A DNA stretch of 64,000 nt from Bradyrhizobium sp. Tv2a-2 (GCF_000472425.1 NZ_AXAI01000003.1:312156-376155); one strand, 5' to 3'; numbered from the stretch's first letter, positions 20,271-29,182 are shown. Translations and numbers: made by a program. The notes: generated from the sequence alone by a model not told the origin.

Positions 20271-22058
20271 TTGCGAATAGTTCAGGTTGAAGTCTCCAAC
20301 TTTCGTGGAATCAAACGACTTCTTTGGAATCCGTCAGTAGGCACGAACTGTCTGATCGGACCGGGCGACTCGGGCAAGACGAGCGTGCTCGATGCTATAG
20401 AGCTGGCCTTTGTCGCGCGAAACGGCGTTACGTTTGATGATGCGGATTTCTTCGGAGTAAACCCGAAGGCCAACCCGATCACTATCACCGTAACGATCGG
20501 AGATTTGCCTTCTGAGTTTCTGAAGGAAGATCGGTACGGGCCTTACCTGAGAGGCTGGAACGAGGCGGTTAAGAAACTAGAAGATGAGCCAGACGAAGGT
20601 CACGGGCTCGAAGATGTGCTCTCTATCAGACTAACCGTTGATCAAAGCCTTGAAGGGGAATGGACGCTCTTTAACGAACGAGTCGAACAAGGCGCCCCTA
20701 CTCGGGCCTTGGCCTTTCATGATCGGCAGGACATCGCACCAAGTCGCCTAGGTCCCTACGCAAACCGGCATCTGAGTTGGGGACGTCAGTCGGTGCTAAA
20801 TCGGATCACAAAAAAGGGGCCTGCTGCATCGCGTGGCGTCATGGCCGAAGCAGCACGTGTTGCAAGGCAAGAGTTCTCGAAGGACTCTAGAACCTTCTTT
20901 GCAGATACCATCGCGCAGGCTAAGGCGGCCGCACAACGGTTCGGCGTTCCGGTCAGCGATGAGCTCCACGCTATGCTTGATGTTCAAGCTTTAGGTCTCA
21001 CTGGTGGTGGCATCTCACTTCATGATGGCGATCTTCCGCTCCGGCGACTGGGCGTCGGGTCGTCGCGATTGTTTACGGCGGCCTTGCAAGATTACGCCAT
21101 GGCCAATGCATCGGTGGCTTTAATTGACGAGGTCGAGCATGGGTTGGAGCCCCATCGAATATCCAGGCTGTTGAGGCAATTGAAAGAGGTCAATGGCAAA
21201 ACGAAGGCTCAGGTGTTCTTAACGACGCACTCTTCTGTTGTGCTGCAGGAGCTGAGTGTAGCCGAACTAAACGTGGTCAGGCGCGACCCCAAGAGCGGTA
21301 ATGTCACGATCTCACCGGCCAATAAGCCCTACAAAAAGTTTGACGTACAAACCCAACCTAGGGCTAACCCACAGGCCTATTTGGCACCTGCCATTCTGGT
21401 GTGTGAAGGGAAAACAGAAGTTGGCCTTGTCCGCGGCCTTGACGATTTCTGGGTAACAAAAGACCGATTGCCGTTCTCTACCGCCGGCGTTGTTGCCGTT
21501 TCTGGTGGTGGTGTCGACAAGGCACCCGACGTGGCAGGCTATTTTTGCTCTCTCGGCTATCGTGTGGGACTTCTGCTCGATAGCGATCGTGACCCCAAAG
21601 ACAGCAACATCCTGAACGAGCTTAGGTCTGCTGGTGTAACGGTTTTCCGTTGGGCCGATGGCCACGCAACGGAAGACCATCTCTTTAGGGACCTGCCATC
21701 ACACTCGGTTGTCAATCTCATCAAAGCTGCAGCTGTCACTCAAGCTGACGAACAATCGATTCTCGACCGCCTCAACAGAAAGCTCCCGGCCAGGAAGTTC
21801 GCGACCTTCTCTGAGATTGAAAGTGCTGCAGATAGTCCTGATGTCCGCATGGTCCTCGGCGAACTGGCGAAAGCACGAGAAAAAGCGCGAGAACAGAAGG
21901 ATGAACGTGAGCGGGAACGTGAGCGTGGATGGTTCAAGGACATTAGTCTTGCGGAATGGATCGGCCTTAAACATGTTGGCCCCTCACTTGACCGTCTAAA
22001 GGGAAAATTCCCAGACACCATCGCCGAAATCCGCACCTGGGTGGACCGTGAGCAATGA
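20271..22058 (+). CDS. gajA: GajA-like OLD family ATPase/TOPRIM endonuclease (Gabija system)
   Basis: Predicted nucleotide-sensing DNA nickase subunit of a Gabija defence system. 595 aa. The ATPase domain has Walker A GPGDSGKT (residues 30-37, Lys36), a signature region RRLGVGSSRL, Walker B LIDEVEHGLEP (Asp286-Glu287) and an H-loop TTHSS (His320). The TOPRIM domain has VCEGKTE (Glu379), LLLDSDRD (Asp437, Asp439), a later acidic TEDH segment (Glu468) and a C-terminal Lys in GWFKD (Lys556). From memory, residue numbers K35, H320 and E379 of studied B. cereus GajA are nearly superimposable. A Lys/Arg/Glu-rich coiled stretch precedes the C-terminus. TTG start with GGGGG about 7 bp upstream. Visibly more A+T-rich than neighbours. 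The stop overlaps the helicase start by 11 bp. Confidence 0.85.
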   Translation: MRIVQVEVSNFRGIKRLLWNPSVGTNCLIGPGDSGKTSVLDAIELAFVARNGVTFDDADFFGVNPKANPITITVTIGDLPSEFLKEDRYGPYLRGWNEAVKKLEDEPDEGHGLEDVLSIRLTVDQSLEGEWTLFNERVEQGAPTRALAFHDRQDIAPSRLGPYANRHLSWGRQSVLNRITKKGPAASRGVMAEAARVARQEFSKDSRTFFADTIAQAKAAAQRFGVPVSDELHAMLDVQALGLTGGGISLHDGDLPLRRLGVGSSRLFTAALQDYAMANASVALIDEVEHGLEPHRISRLLRQLKEVNGKTKAQVFLTTHSSVVLQELSVAELNVVRRDPKSGNVTISPANKPYKKFDVQTQPRANPQAYLAPAILVCEGKTEVGLVRGLDDFWVTKDRLPFSTAGVVAVSGGGVDKAPDVAGYFCSLGYRVGLLLDSDRDPKDSNILNELRSAGVTVFRWADGHATEDHLFRDLPSHSVVNLIKAAAVTQADEQSILDRLNRKLPARKFATFSEIESAADSPDVRMVLGELAKAREKAREQKDERERERERGWFKDISLAEWIGLKHVGPSLDRLKGKFPDTIAEIRTWVDREQ

Positions 22059-23505
22059 GAGGCTCGTTCACGCGGTCCATAGCTGCAGGCTGGGGAGCGT
22101 CGTTGCCCCAGCAGGCTGCGGCAAAACCGACTGCATTGTCGATGTGGTGAAGGCGGCAAGTGGTCCCGGCAAATGCCTCGTTCTCACCCATACCCTCGCT
22201 GGCGTGGACTCGCTTCGGACGCGAATGAAGAACAAGGGCGTCAGGCTTCCGCAAGCGGACCTAGAAACTATCGCCGGGTGGTCATTGAGATTTGCTGCAG
22301 CCTTCCCGCGGAGGTCGGGCCTCATAGTGCGCGAACCTCGAGGCGAGGAATGGTCTGCCGTCTATGAAGCTGCGGCCCGGCTAATCCAGGGTGGCTTCAT
22401 AACCAGCGTGCTGAAGGCTTCATACGAGAGGGTTCTGGTCGACGAATATCAGGACTGCACCGTCCAGCAGCACGCGCTGATCGTCGCACTGTCGAAGCAT
22501 CTGCCAACGTGTATTTTTGGCGACCATCTGCAAGCGATCTTCGGCTTTCGCAATGAACAATTGGTGGATTGGACGACTGTCACGGCTGATTTTGCGCCGA
22601 TTGGCACGCTGAGTGAGCCTTGGCGGTGGAAAAGGGTAAAGAACGACAAGCTGGGACGGTGGCTGATCGATATCCGCGAGGAGCTGGAGGCGTCAAATCG
22701 GGTCAATCTTGCCGCAGCTCCTGCCTGTGTTGTTCGCATTACACCCGAATCGTCCGGTCAACAGAACGTGCTTAAAGCGAATATAAAGGCTAGCCGGCAG
22801 CCCAGCGTCAAAGCCTCAGAAACACTCATCGTAATCGGCGACAAGGCAAGTGAGGTGGTGCGTGGCTCTCTCGCAAGCAAGATGAAATGTTGTGCGATCG
22901 AACCGGTGGCTTGCAAAACGCTTGGCGACTTTCTCCAGGCGATCGAAACTTGCTCAGCGAAGCAGCGTTTGGCCTTGGTGCTAAAATTTGCGGCCAGCAC
23001 GATGACCGGAATCAAGAGGGCTGCGTTCGAAGAGCGAGTTGTTCGTCGCTCGGAAGGCTGGAATCCGAGAAACAAGCCGACAGAGCTTGAACGAGCGGCT
23101 CTCGATATTCTTACATCCGACGATCTCTTTCATACCCACAGACTTTTGGAAGGTCTCCGGAGGCAATCAGGCGTAGTCGTCTTTCGTAGGGAGTTGCTGT
23201 CGGCGCTTCAAAAAACACTCAAGCTAGTCATAAGCGGGGAGCAGCCAAGTTTGGATGAAGCGGCCTGGCAAGTGCAGCACAAAATGCGCCATGCCGGGCG
23301 CCGATTGGCGCAACGATCCCTTGGCAGCACGCTGCTTGTGAAGGGCATGCAGTTCGATCACGCTGTCATAGTTGCTCCGGAGAAGCTGAGCCGAAATGAC
23401 CTCTACGTTGCGCTAACCAGGGCTTCGCGGACGATTACGGTCGTCTCGTCGACACAGTTGCTTGTTGCCAAGCCGGGGCGGGCCACCAAGAACAAGAAGC
23501 AATAA
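22048..23505 (+). CDS. gajB: GajB-like UvrD/PcrA-family helicase (Gabija system)
   Basis: Superfamily 1 helicase-like partner of the OLD nuclease, 485 aa, close to GajB length. Motif I VVAPAGCGKTDC (residues 18-29), motif II LVDEYQDCT (Walker B with DEYQD), motif III-like FGDHLQAIFGF, and motif VI LYVALTRASRTI near the C-terminus; TLLVKGMQFDHAVIV is motif V. It lacks the large 1B/2B insertions of full UvrD. GTG start at 22048, translationally coupled to the upstream gene by an 11-bp overlap in another frame. Known GajB proteins interact with the GajA tetramer and are needed for defence; here that is by homology. Basic C-terminal tail (ATKNKKQ). Confidence 0.85.
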   Translation: MSNERLVHAVHSCRLGSVVAPAGCGKTDCIVDVVKAASGPGKCLVLTHTLAGVDSLRTRMKNKGVRLPQADLETIAGWSLRFAAAFPRRSGLIVREPRGEEWSAVYEAAARLIQGGFITSVLKASYERVLVDEYQDCTVQQHALIVALSKHLPTCIFGDHLQAIFGFRNEQLVDWTTVTADFAPIGTLSEPWRWKRVKNDKLGRWLIDIREELEASNRVNLAAAPACVVRITPESSGQQNVLKANIKASRQPSVKASETLIVIGDKASEVVRGSLASKMKCCAIEPVACKTLGDFLQAIETCSAKQRLALVLKFAASTMTGIKRAAFEERVVRRSEGWNPRNKPTELERAALDILTSDDLFHTHRLLEGLRRQSGVVVFRRELLSALQKTLKLVISGEQPSLDEAAWQVQHKMRHAGRRLAQRSLGSTLLVKGMQFDHAVIVAPEKLSRNDLYVALTRASRTITVVSSTQLLVAKPGRATKNKKQ

Positions 23506-23506
23506 C

Positions 23507-23607
23507 TTTGGCGCGGCGGCGAGACTTGAACCTGCCTAATAGCTAGTAGTGCCATCCAAGATTTCGACGAGCGGCACGGCTCTGTTAAGTTGAGCTACGG
23601 CATGGAA
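23507..23607 (-). tRNA. degenerate tRNA-like sequence (possible att-site remnant)
   Basis: Reading the minus strand: TAGCTCAACTTAACAGAGC forms a canonical D arm (GCTC/GAGC, plus-strand positions 23592-23595 and 23579-23582). GTGCC/GGCAC (23573-23577 and 23549-23553) pairs like an anticodon stem but closes a 19-nt loop rather than 7. GGTTCAAGTCT is a T-loop box B (23522-23532) with one stem mismatch. The 3' part GCCGCCGCGCCA mimics an acceptor end, but acceptor pairing is poor. Best read as a decayed tRNA, starting right behind the helicase stop. Amino-acid identity cannot be assigned. Confidence 0.4.
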
Positions 23608-23808
23608 CTGATCAAACGCTCCCCTGACGGCGACCAGCTTGAGCTTGCCTTCGGGCAGCCGTTGGGGCTTGCCGCCCATTTTGGATCCCTCTACTCAATC
23701 TTATCGAGCGTAGGGGCCGCCACCGGGTTATCTATCACGCAGCGAGAAAGGCGGTCAGGCTATGGTCAGCTGTTATCCTATCGGTTGGCAGAACGTTCTC
23801 CACCGTGA
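23602..23808 (+). CDS. hypothetical small ORF downstream of the Gabija module
   Basis: Open frame of 68 aa (MELIKRSPDGDQLELAFG...). Only moderately gene-like, with no recognised family and no clear ribosome site. Its start region overlaps the tRNA-like sequence and its end overlaps the convergent 109-aa gene. It could be a fragment of something lost. Weakly supported. Confidence 0.2.
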   Translation: MELIKRSPDGDQLELAFGQPLGLAAHFGSLYSILSSVGAATGLSITQRERRSGYGQLLSYRLAERSPP

Positions 23809-24107
23809 GATGTGCAAAAAAGCTTCCGGTGTCGTGCCTTCCATTTGCCAGCTCTCAACTGATATCCGCCCGTCATGTTGCGGCACAGGTCTCCACCCTT
23901 GGTGCGGTGACCACATAGTGGCGCTCCATCAAGGTCGACCCACTGCAAGTACTCCATCTTGCTCAAGCCGAATTGTGAGGCTGCGTAGGCGTCAGGATCG
24001 GCGCGATAGCGCTCTGCTTGCTCACGATCGAGGTAAAGCGTGTGGCCACCACCGGGTACGGCCACGTTAGCTCGCCATATCTGCTCTGCGGGAGAGTTCT
24101 TGCCCAT
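23778..24107 (-). CDS. hypothetical protein with Cys/His putative zinc site
   Basis: Soluble protein of 109 aa (ATG 24107; GTG 24113 is an alternative). The N-terminal half is charged and helical (YLDREQAERYRADPDAY); the C-terminal half has spaced metal-ligand candidates: CGHRTKGGDLC, then FCTSHGG, i.e. C-x-H...C...C-x2-H. That is compatible with a small zinc-binding module of the kind found in phage- and plasmid-borne proteins. I do not recognise the family. Second gene of a minus-strand pair, about 29-35 bp after the 230-aa gene, convergent with the Gabija operon. Base composition is like the island rather than the core genome. Confidence 0.6.
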   Translation of the reverse strand: MGKNSPAEQIWRANVAVPGGGHTLYLDREQAERYRADPDAYAASQFGLSKMEYLQWVDLDGAPLCGHRTKGGDLCRNMTGGYQLRAGKWKARHRKLFCTSHGGERSANR

Positions 24108-24142
24108 ATTCACGTCTCTTTTTGGGGGCTCAATGAAGGCGA

Positions 24143-24835
24143 TCAGAAGAGATCGTCTTGTGCGGGTGGGGGTAACCGTGCCGCTGGAGGCACCTTAGTC
24201 GGGAGAACGGCTTTGTGTCGGTTGTGATACTCAGCCAATGTCCGAATCCGGCGATAAACCGACAGCAGGATCTTTAATGAAACAAGTGGTTTTCCTGTAC
24301 GCTCATCGAGCACATCGGGCGTGCCAATCTTCAGTATTTCGGCCATCTCCTTGTTGTACTCGCGTATGAGGTTCAGCTCTTCTCGGCTTAGCGTGATTCT
24401 TGCCTTCTCGACCTCGATGCGCAACAATTTGCGGCGCTGAAGGTCGTTCATGATCTGATTGTAAAGTGCGTTGCAAGCAGCGACCGAGCCAGCCACGGCA
24501 GTGACGATCGCAGCCAGCATTTGCGCCTGTTCCAGAATGAGGGCTAAGCTGATGACGCCTGGGGAGGCATAGCGGATTGATAGGACCGTCGGCCTCGTCC
24601 CTATCGGAGTGGCATATTTTAGCTGATTGTAGAAATTGACCGCGCTGTATCCGCCCTGCCAGGGAAACGTTTTAAAGGCTCGATCAATACGATCAAGGTC
24701 AACCTGACCATCCGAAGGAATCAATGCGTCCAGCGCGAAATAAGCCTGCTCGTATGTTCGGGGAAACTTATAAAGATCCTCAAGGCTCCAACTTCCATCC
24801 ATTTGAATGGGATACATCCCATAGTTTCTTGCCAT
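24143..24835 (-). CDS. hypothetical protein with one or two membrane segments and helical C-terminus
   Basis: 230 aa, ATG 24835 with GGAG about 6 bp upstream. N-terminal globular part (MDGSWSLEDLYKFPRTYEQAYFAL) resembles a soluble domain I recall from scattered bacterial hypotheticals but cannot name. Residues about 85-120 (VISLALILEQAQMLAAIVTAV...) are hydrophobic and could be a membrane helix or buried helix. A Lys/Glu/Arg-rich region (RRKLLRIEVEKARITL, REELNLIREYNKEM) looks like a coiled coil. The C-terminal tail is Pro-rich and ends DDLF. Neighbour of a Gabija-like module, so an accessory or independent defence or toxin role is conceivable but unproven. Confidence 0.6.
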   Translation of the reverse strand: MARNYGMYPIQMDGSWSLEDLYKFPRTYEQAYFALDALIPSDGQVDLDRIDRAFKTFPWQGGYSAVNFYNQLKYATPIGTRPTVLSIRYASPGVISLALILEQAQMLAAIVTAVAGSVAACNALYNQIMNDLQRRKLLRIEVEKARITLSREELNLIREYNKEMAEILKIGTPDVLDERTGKPLVSLKILLSVYRRIRTLAEYHNRHKAVLPTKVPPAARLPPPAQDDLF

Positions 24836-25102
24836 GCGTCACTCCTAGACAACCTATAGTGGCGGCGTCTCGCGCAACTTGCAAGGGATTGGGGGTGCGT
24901 CTCCACAACCGTGACAGATTCGTGCCTGAGGTTCACTACCGGTGGCCCGTTTCCTCTTCTCAAGCCAATTGCCAATGAGAGCAGTGTAGGGGGAGCCGCG
25001 TGTGTCGTGCGTCTGAATGCTCACCGTACCGGCGCGCGCCGATGTGGCGGTCGCGCCCAGATATTTCTTGAGGTAATACATATTCTTCGAGGTCATTCCA
25101 TC

Positions 25103-26542
25103 ATGGCTTTCATTTCCGCTGTTCGCGTGACGGCCCGCACCATCCGTTTTGACCGATGGGCCCGCGCGGCACTTGCCGCTTTCGGTCTCGTTGGACTCTG
25201 TTCGGTCTCATTTGCGGCGGACAAGCCGGCTTTGGCGCCGGATACGGTTGCCCAATTTTCCACGGACTCGCGAATTTCGGCGACGATCGAGTTCGGCTTG
25301 CCGGCGCTGGCGGAGGAGATCGGCAAGGACATTCCTCGACGCCTCGCCACGATCGACGATCGTGTGAACTGCGTGCATCGCCGGGTGCTGATCTTCCGGG
25401 TCAACGCCAATTGCGACGTCTGGGGCTATGTCGAGCGCACCGGCCCGGTCTCGCTGTATGGTCGCGGCGATCGCGTTTACGGCTCGGTGCCGATTCATGG
25501 TGCACTGGAGGGGCAGGGCGCGAACCGCTTCACTGCACGCATCCATGGTGAGACCGAAGCGAGCGCGACAGTCGAAGCCGAGGCGCGCCCCGAGCTTGGC
25601 CGCGACTGGTCGCTGGATCTGAATTTCAGCGACGGCTTCCGCTGGAGCGAGCCGCCGATTCTGCATGTGCTCGGGCGCGAAATTCCGCTGGCAAAATATG
25701 CCGAGCCCCGGATTCGCGCGCAATTGGCCCATGTCAGGTCGCGTGCGCTTGCCGCCGCCCGGCGGCTCGATCTGCATGACAAGGCGGCAACCGCCTGGCG
25801 CCACGCGTTTGAGCCGATCCAACTCTCTGACAGTCCGCAAGTTTGGCTGCAGCTGACACCGCAGTCGGCCGCTTTCGCCGGCGTGCGGGCGGACAGTCAT
25901 GTCCTGCGTGGCTCACTGGAATTCGCGGGAAGGGCGGAAACCTCCGTTGGGCAGAGCGCGCCGGCCGCAACGGCGACGGCATTGCCGGCGTTCGGCCACG
26001 ATGTCAGCGGTCCCGGTGCGTTTGACGTGATCCTTCCCATCCGCATCGGCTACGATGTGCTCAAGGACAAGATCAACGAGGCGCTCGCAGCGGTGACGCC
26101 CATTGCGGGAATGTCGGTCGGGGATGTCGATGTCTATCCGTCGTCGGGCAAGCTCATCATCGGCCTGCATCTGACCAAGGCCGGCGATGTCGGCGCGAAT
26201 GGCGGGCAGCGGTTCTATCTGTCAGGCGCGCTTCAGGTCGATGCGGACGGCCATGCCGTCCATCTTTCCGATCTCGGTCTGACCACCGACAATGCCGACA
26301 TCAACGACGTCATTACGCCGATCATCGCGCAATTGCGCGACAAGATCAGCGTGGATTACGACGTTGCCTATCAGAACTTGCTGAATGCCGCGAACGATAA
26401 GCTCACTCGTCGGCTGAAGGACGGTTACCGGATGGAAGGACACCTCGCCTCGGCCAAGCTGGAGAAGGTCTACCTCCCCGCCGATGGCGTCGTGATCGCG
26501 CTCCGCGCAACCGGCGCCTTGGAAATTTTATATGGAATGTAA
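25103..26542 (+). CDS. DUF4403 family protein, exported
   Basis: 479-aa protein with a cleavable signal (residues 1-42: basic N-region, AALAAFGLVGLCSVSFAADK). It is otherwise the long beta-rich DUF4403 region: repeated ISATIEFGLPALAEEIGKD, NCDVWGYVERTGPV and a paired C-terminal part (PIRIGYDVLKDKINEAL, LIIGLHLTKAGD). The layout suggests a tubular lipid-binding (TULIP/BPI-like) fold; this is inference. Start at ATG 25103 with GAGG upstream; an in-frame extension to 24911 is not gene-like. Stop is 3 bp before the lipase gene, so the two form an operon. Core-genome base composition resumes here. Confidence 0.8.
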   Translation: MAFISAVRVTARTIRFDRWARAALAAFGLVGLCSVSFAADKPALAPDTVAQFSTDSRISATIEFGLPALAEEIGKDIPRRLATIDDRVNCVHRRVLIFRVNANCDVWGYVERTGPVSLYGRGDRVYGSVPIHGALEGQGANRFTARIHGETEASATVEAEARPELGRDWSLDLNFSDGFRWSEPPILHVLGREIPLAKYAEPRIRAQLAHVRSRALAAARRLDLHDKAATAWRHAFEPIQLSDSPQVWLQLTPQSAAFAGVRADSHVLRGSLEFAGRAETSVGQSAPAATATALPAFGHDVSGPGAFDVILPIRIGYDVLKDKINEALAAVTPIAGMSVGDVDVYPSSGKLIIGLHLTKAGDVGANGGQRFYLSGALQVDADGHAVHLSDLGLTTDNADINDVITPIIAQLRDKISVDYDVAYQNLLNAANDKLTRRLKDGYRMEGHLASAKLEKVYLPADGVVIALRATGALEILYGM

Positions 26543-26545
26543 GCC

Positions 26546-27757
26546 ATGAACCGGCTCACCCTGGCGCGCCTCACCGCAGGCTTTCGGGCGCGCAGCTGGC
26601 TGGCGCATGTCGCCGGGTTGCTGGCGCTTTCTGCTGGCATCAGTCCTTTGTCGGCGCAGGGCTCGTTCTATGATGCGCCGAAATCCATGCTTGCCGGCGA
26701 GCCCGGTAGTCTGGTTCGACAGGAGCGCATCGATGGGGCGCCGCTTGGCGCCGCCGCCTATCGGGTGCTTTACCGTTCGACCGGATTGCAAGGCGAGCCG
26801 ATCTTCGTCTCGGGCGTCGTCGTGGTGCCGCCCGGCGAGCCGCCGGCTGACGGCCGCCCCATCATCGCCTGGGCGCATCCGACCACCGGCATCACGCCGC
26901 GCTGCGCGCCGTCGCTCGCGATCTTCCTTTTCCAGCAGATCCAGGGCCTGCGCTCGTTCGTTCAACGTGGCTACGTCGTCGCCGCGACTGATTATCCCGG
27001 CCTCGGCACGCCCCAGACCCATCCCTATCTCGTCGGCGACAGCGAAGGCCGCGCGGTCATCGATGCCGTGCGGGTTGCGGGCACCGTGCCGGGTTCTGGT
27101 GGCGGCAAACGCTTCGTCGTGTGGGGTCATTCGCAGGGCGGGCAGGCCGCGCTCTTCACCGGGATACTCGCGAAGACTTACGCGCCGGAGCTCACGCTTC
27201 TCGGTGTGGCGGCCGCAGCACCAGCGACCGATCTCGTCACGCTCATGAATGACGACATCGACTCGGTTGGCGGCAAGAACATCACGGCGATGACGCTGTG
27301 GTCATGGCATCGCGTCTACGACGCGCCGATCGACGAGGTCATCGATCCGCGCGCGATGCCCACCGTCGATCGCCTCGCGCGGGAATGCATCGAAAGTCCC
27401 TTCGACCTGATCGAACGACAGCGAACCGAAAAGCCGCTTGAGCAGCATTTCCTCACCGTCGACAAGCCGGCCAATGTCGAGCCCTGGCACGCGCTGCTGG
27501 AAAAGAACACGCCCGGCGCCCTGCCGCCGGAGATTCCCGTCTTCCTGGCCCAGGGGACGATCGACAAGATCATCCGCCCCGACGTCACTCGCGACTATAT
27601 GAGCAAGCTCTGCAAGGCCGGCAGCAAGGTCAGGCTGATGATGCTCCCGAACATCGGTCACGGCCGAGCGGCCCAGGCCAGCACGATGGCGGCGGTGAAC
27701 TGGATGACCGACCGCCTAGCAGGCGAGGCGCCGCCGAACGACTGTACGAATCGATGA
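26546..27757 (+). CDS. secreted lipase-like alpha/beta hydrolase
   Basis: 403 aa with a signal peptide (cleavage near SAQG, residue 38). Alpha/beta hydrolase of the secretory lipase (LIP/Candida-type) group: oxyanion-type WAHPTTGITPRCAPS with a conserved Cys, nucleophile elbow GHSQGG (Ser196), acid in QGTIDKIIRPD and catalytic His in PNIGHGRAA. Probably hydrolyses short-chain esters or triacylglycerols in the periplasm or outside. Co-transcribed with the DUF4403 gene (3-bp gap), which could handle lipid substrate or product; that link is inference. Convergent with the EVE gene, whose stop is only 10 bp away. Confidence 0.87.
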   Translation: MNRLTLARLTAGFRARSWLAHVAGLLALSAGISPLSAQGSFYDAPKSMLAGEPGSLVRQERIDGAPLGAAAYRVLYRSTGLQGEPIFVSGVVVVPPGEPPADGRPIIAWAHPTTGITPRCAPSLAIFLFQQIQGLRSFVQRGYVVAATDYPGLGTPQTHPYLVGDSEGRAVIDAVRVAGTVPGSGGGKRFVVWGHSQGGQAALFTGILAKTYAPELTLLGVAAAAPATDLVTLMNDDIDSVGGKNITAMTLWSWHRVYDAPIDEVIDPRAMPTVDRLARECIESPFDLIERQRTEKPLEQHFLTVDKPANVEPWHALLEKNTPGALPPEIPVFLAQGTIDKIIRPDVTRDYMSKLCKAGSKVRLMMLPNIGHGRAAQASTMAAVNWMTDRLAGEAPPNDCTNR

Positions 27758-27767
27758 TCGCGCTGGC

Positions 27768-28181
27768 TTACAGGCCGCCCATTTTGCAGACCATCTTCCA
27801 CTCCTCGGCCGTCACGGGCTGCACCGAGAGGCGCGAATATTTCACCAACGCCATCTCGGCCAGTTTCTTGTCGGCCTTGATGGCGGCCATCGTCACGGCC
27901 TTCGGTAGCGGCTTGTCGGCCTTGATGTCGACGCAGACAAATTTGCCGGTCTTGTCGGTCGGATCGGGGTAGGCTTCCTTGATCACCTCGGCGATGCCGA
28001 CGATCTCCTTGCCCTCGTTGGAATGGTAGAAGAAGGCCTTGTCGCCCTTCTTCATGTTGACGAGATTTTGCCGCGCGGTGAAATTGCGCACGCCGGTCCA
28101 TGCCTCGCCCTTGGCGCCCTTGGTCACCTGCTGGTCCCACGACCACACCGATGGTTCGGATTTCACCAGCCAGTACGCCAT
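27768..28181 (-). CDS. EVE domain-containing protein (thymocyte nuclear protein 1-like)
   Basis: Cytosolic single-domain protein of 137 aa. EVE (PUA-like) fold signatures: YWLVKSEPSVWSWDQ, WTGVRNFTARQNL, MKKGDKAFFYHSNEGKEIVGIAEV, and the C-terminal LVKYSRLSVQPVTAEEW. Family members bind modified bases in DNA or RNA. Start chosen at ATG 28181, which has GGAGG 7 bp upstream; ATG 28187 would overlap the gpsA stop as ATGA but has no spacing to the ribosome site. Translationally linked to gpsA, as in many alphaproteobacteria. Confidence 0.9.
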   Translation of the reverse strand: MAYWLVKSEPSVWSWDQQVTKGAKGEAWTGVRNFTARQNLVNMKKGDKAFFYHSNEGKEIVGIAEVIKEAYPDPTDKTGKFVCVDIKADKPLPKAVTMAAIKADKKLAEMALVKYSRLSVQPVTAEEWKMVCKMGGL

Positions 28182-28183
28182 AC

Positions 28184-29164
28184 TCATTCCTCCGCCTTGA
28201 AGGGGCGCATCAACAAACCTTCGATCGCGGCGTCGATCGTGGTCTTGCCACTCAGGATCGCGGCCACCGCCCTTGATACCGGCATCTCGACATTTTGCGA
28301 AGCCGCGAGCTCAACCAAAACCGGCGCGGTGAACTCGCCTTCCGCGAGCTTGCCCGGCGGAGCGTTTTCGCCGCGGCCGAGCGAAAGCCCCAGCGCAAAA
28401 TTGCGCGACTGCGGGCTGGAGCAGGTCAGGATCAGATCGCCGAGGCCGGACAGGCCAGTCAGCGTCTCGCTGCGCGCACCCAGCGCGCGGCCGAACCGGG
28501 TGAGCTCTGAAAATGCGCGCGTGGTCAGCGCGGCCTGCGCGGAGGCCCCGAGCTTCTTGCCTACCGCGATGCCGGCAGCGATGGCGAGCACGTTCTTAGC
28601 GGCGCCGCCGATCTCGACGCCGCGCACGTCTGTCGTGTGATAGGGCCGGAAGGTCGGCGATCCCAGGGCCTGCACCAGCTCGCTCGCGAGCTTTTCCTCA
28701 TGTGTGGCCAGCGTCACCGCGGTCGGAAAGCCGCGCGCGACGTCCTCGGCGAAGCTCGGGCCGGAGAGGATGGCGGGGACCGCGTTTGGCGCGGCAGCCG
28801 CGATCACCTCGGTCATGAATTTGTGAGTGCCGTGCTCGATGCCCTTGGCGCAGGCGATCACCGGCGTGCCCTTGCGAAGATGCGGCGCAAGATGCGTCAC
28901 CGCGGCGCGCAGATGCTGCGCCGGTGTCGCGATGAGTACGATGTCGGAACGCCCCGCGGCTGCAAGATCGTTGGTGACGGCGATGCCCGGTGCCAGCGCG
29001 ATTCCCGGCAGCCGCGGATTTTCGCGTGCGGCATCGATATGTGCAGCATGCGCTGCGTCGCGGGCGTAGAGCATCACTTCACGCCCGGTCCGCGCGGCAA
29101 CGGAAGCAAGCGCCGTTCCCCACGCGCCGGCCCCCATCACTGCGACGGAGCTGTACGAGGCCAT
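28184..29164 (-). CDS. gpsA: glycerol-3-phosphate dehydrogenase [NAD(P)+]
   Basis: Reduces dihydroxyacetone phosphate to sn-glycerol-3-phosphate for phospholipid synthesis; cytosolic. 326 aa. Rossmann motif [12 protein letters not shown] at residues 9-20, [23 protein letters not shown] and the catalytic-Lys region [15 protein letters not shown] in the helical C-domain, with the conserved [12 protein letters not shown] loop. Complete. Lies in a minus-strand series tsaD-gpsA-EVE, separated from tsaD by 187 bp containing a repeat. Confidence 0.96.
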   Translation of the reverse strand: MASYSSVAVMGAGAWGTALASVAARTGREVMLYARDAAHAAHIDAARENPRLPGIALAPGIAVTNDLAAAGRSDIVLIATPAQHLRAAVTHLAPHLRKGTPVIACAKGIEHGTHKFMTEVIAAAAPNAVPAILSGPSFAEDVARGFPTAVTLATHEEKLASELVQALGSPTFRPYHTTDVRGVEIGGAAKNVLAIAAGIAVGKKLGASAQAALTTRAFSELTRFGRALGARSETLTGLSGLGDLILTCSSPQSRNFALGLSLGRGENAPPGKLAEGEFTAPVLVELAASQNVEMPVSRAVAAILSGKTTIDAAIEGLLMRPFKAEE

Positions 29165-29182
29165 CAGGCAGCCTCCGAAACT

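Noticed and set aside
19019..25102. Prophage or insertion sequence as carrier of the Gabija-like genes.
   Set aside because: No integrase, transposase, terminal inverted repeats or structural phage genes are visible in the island.
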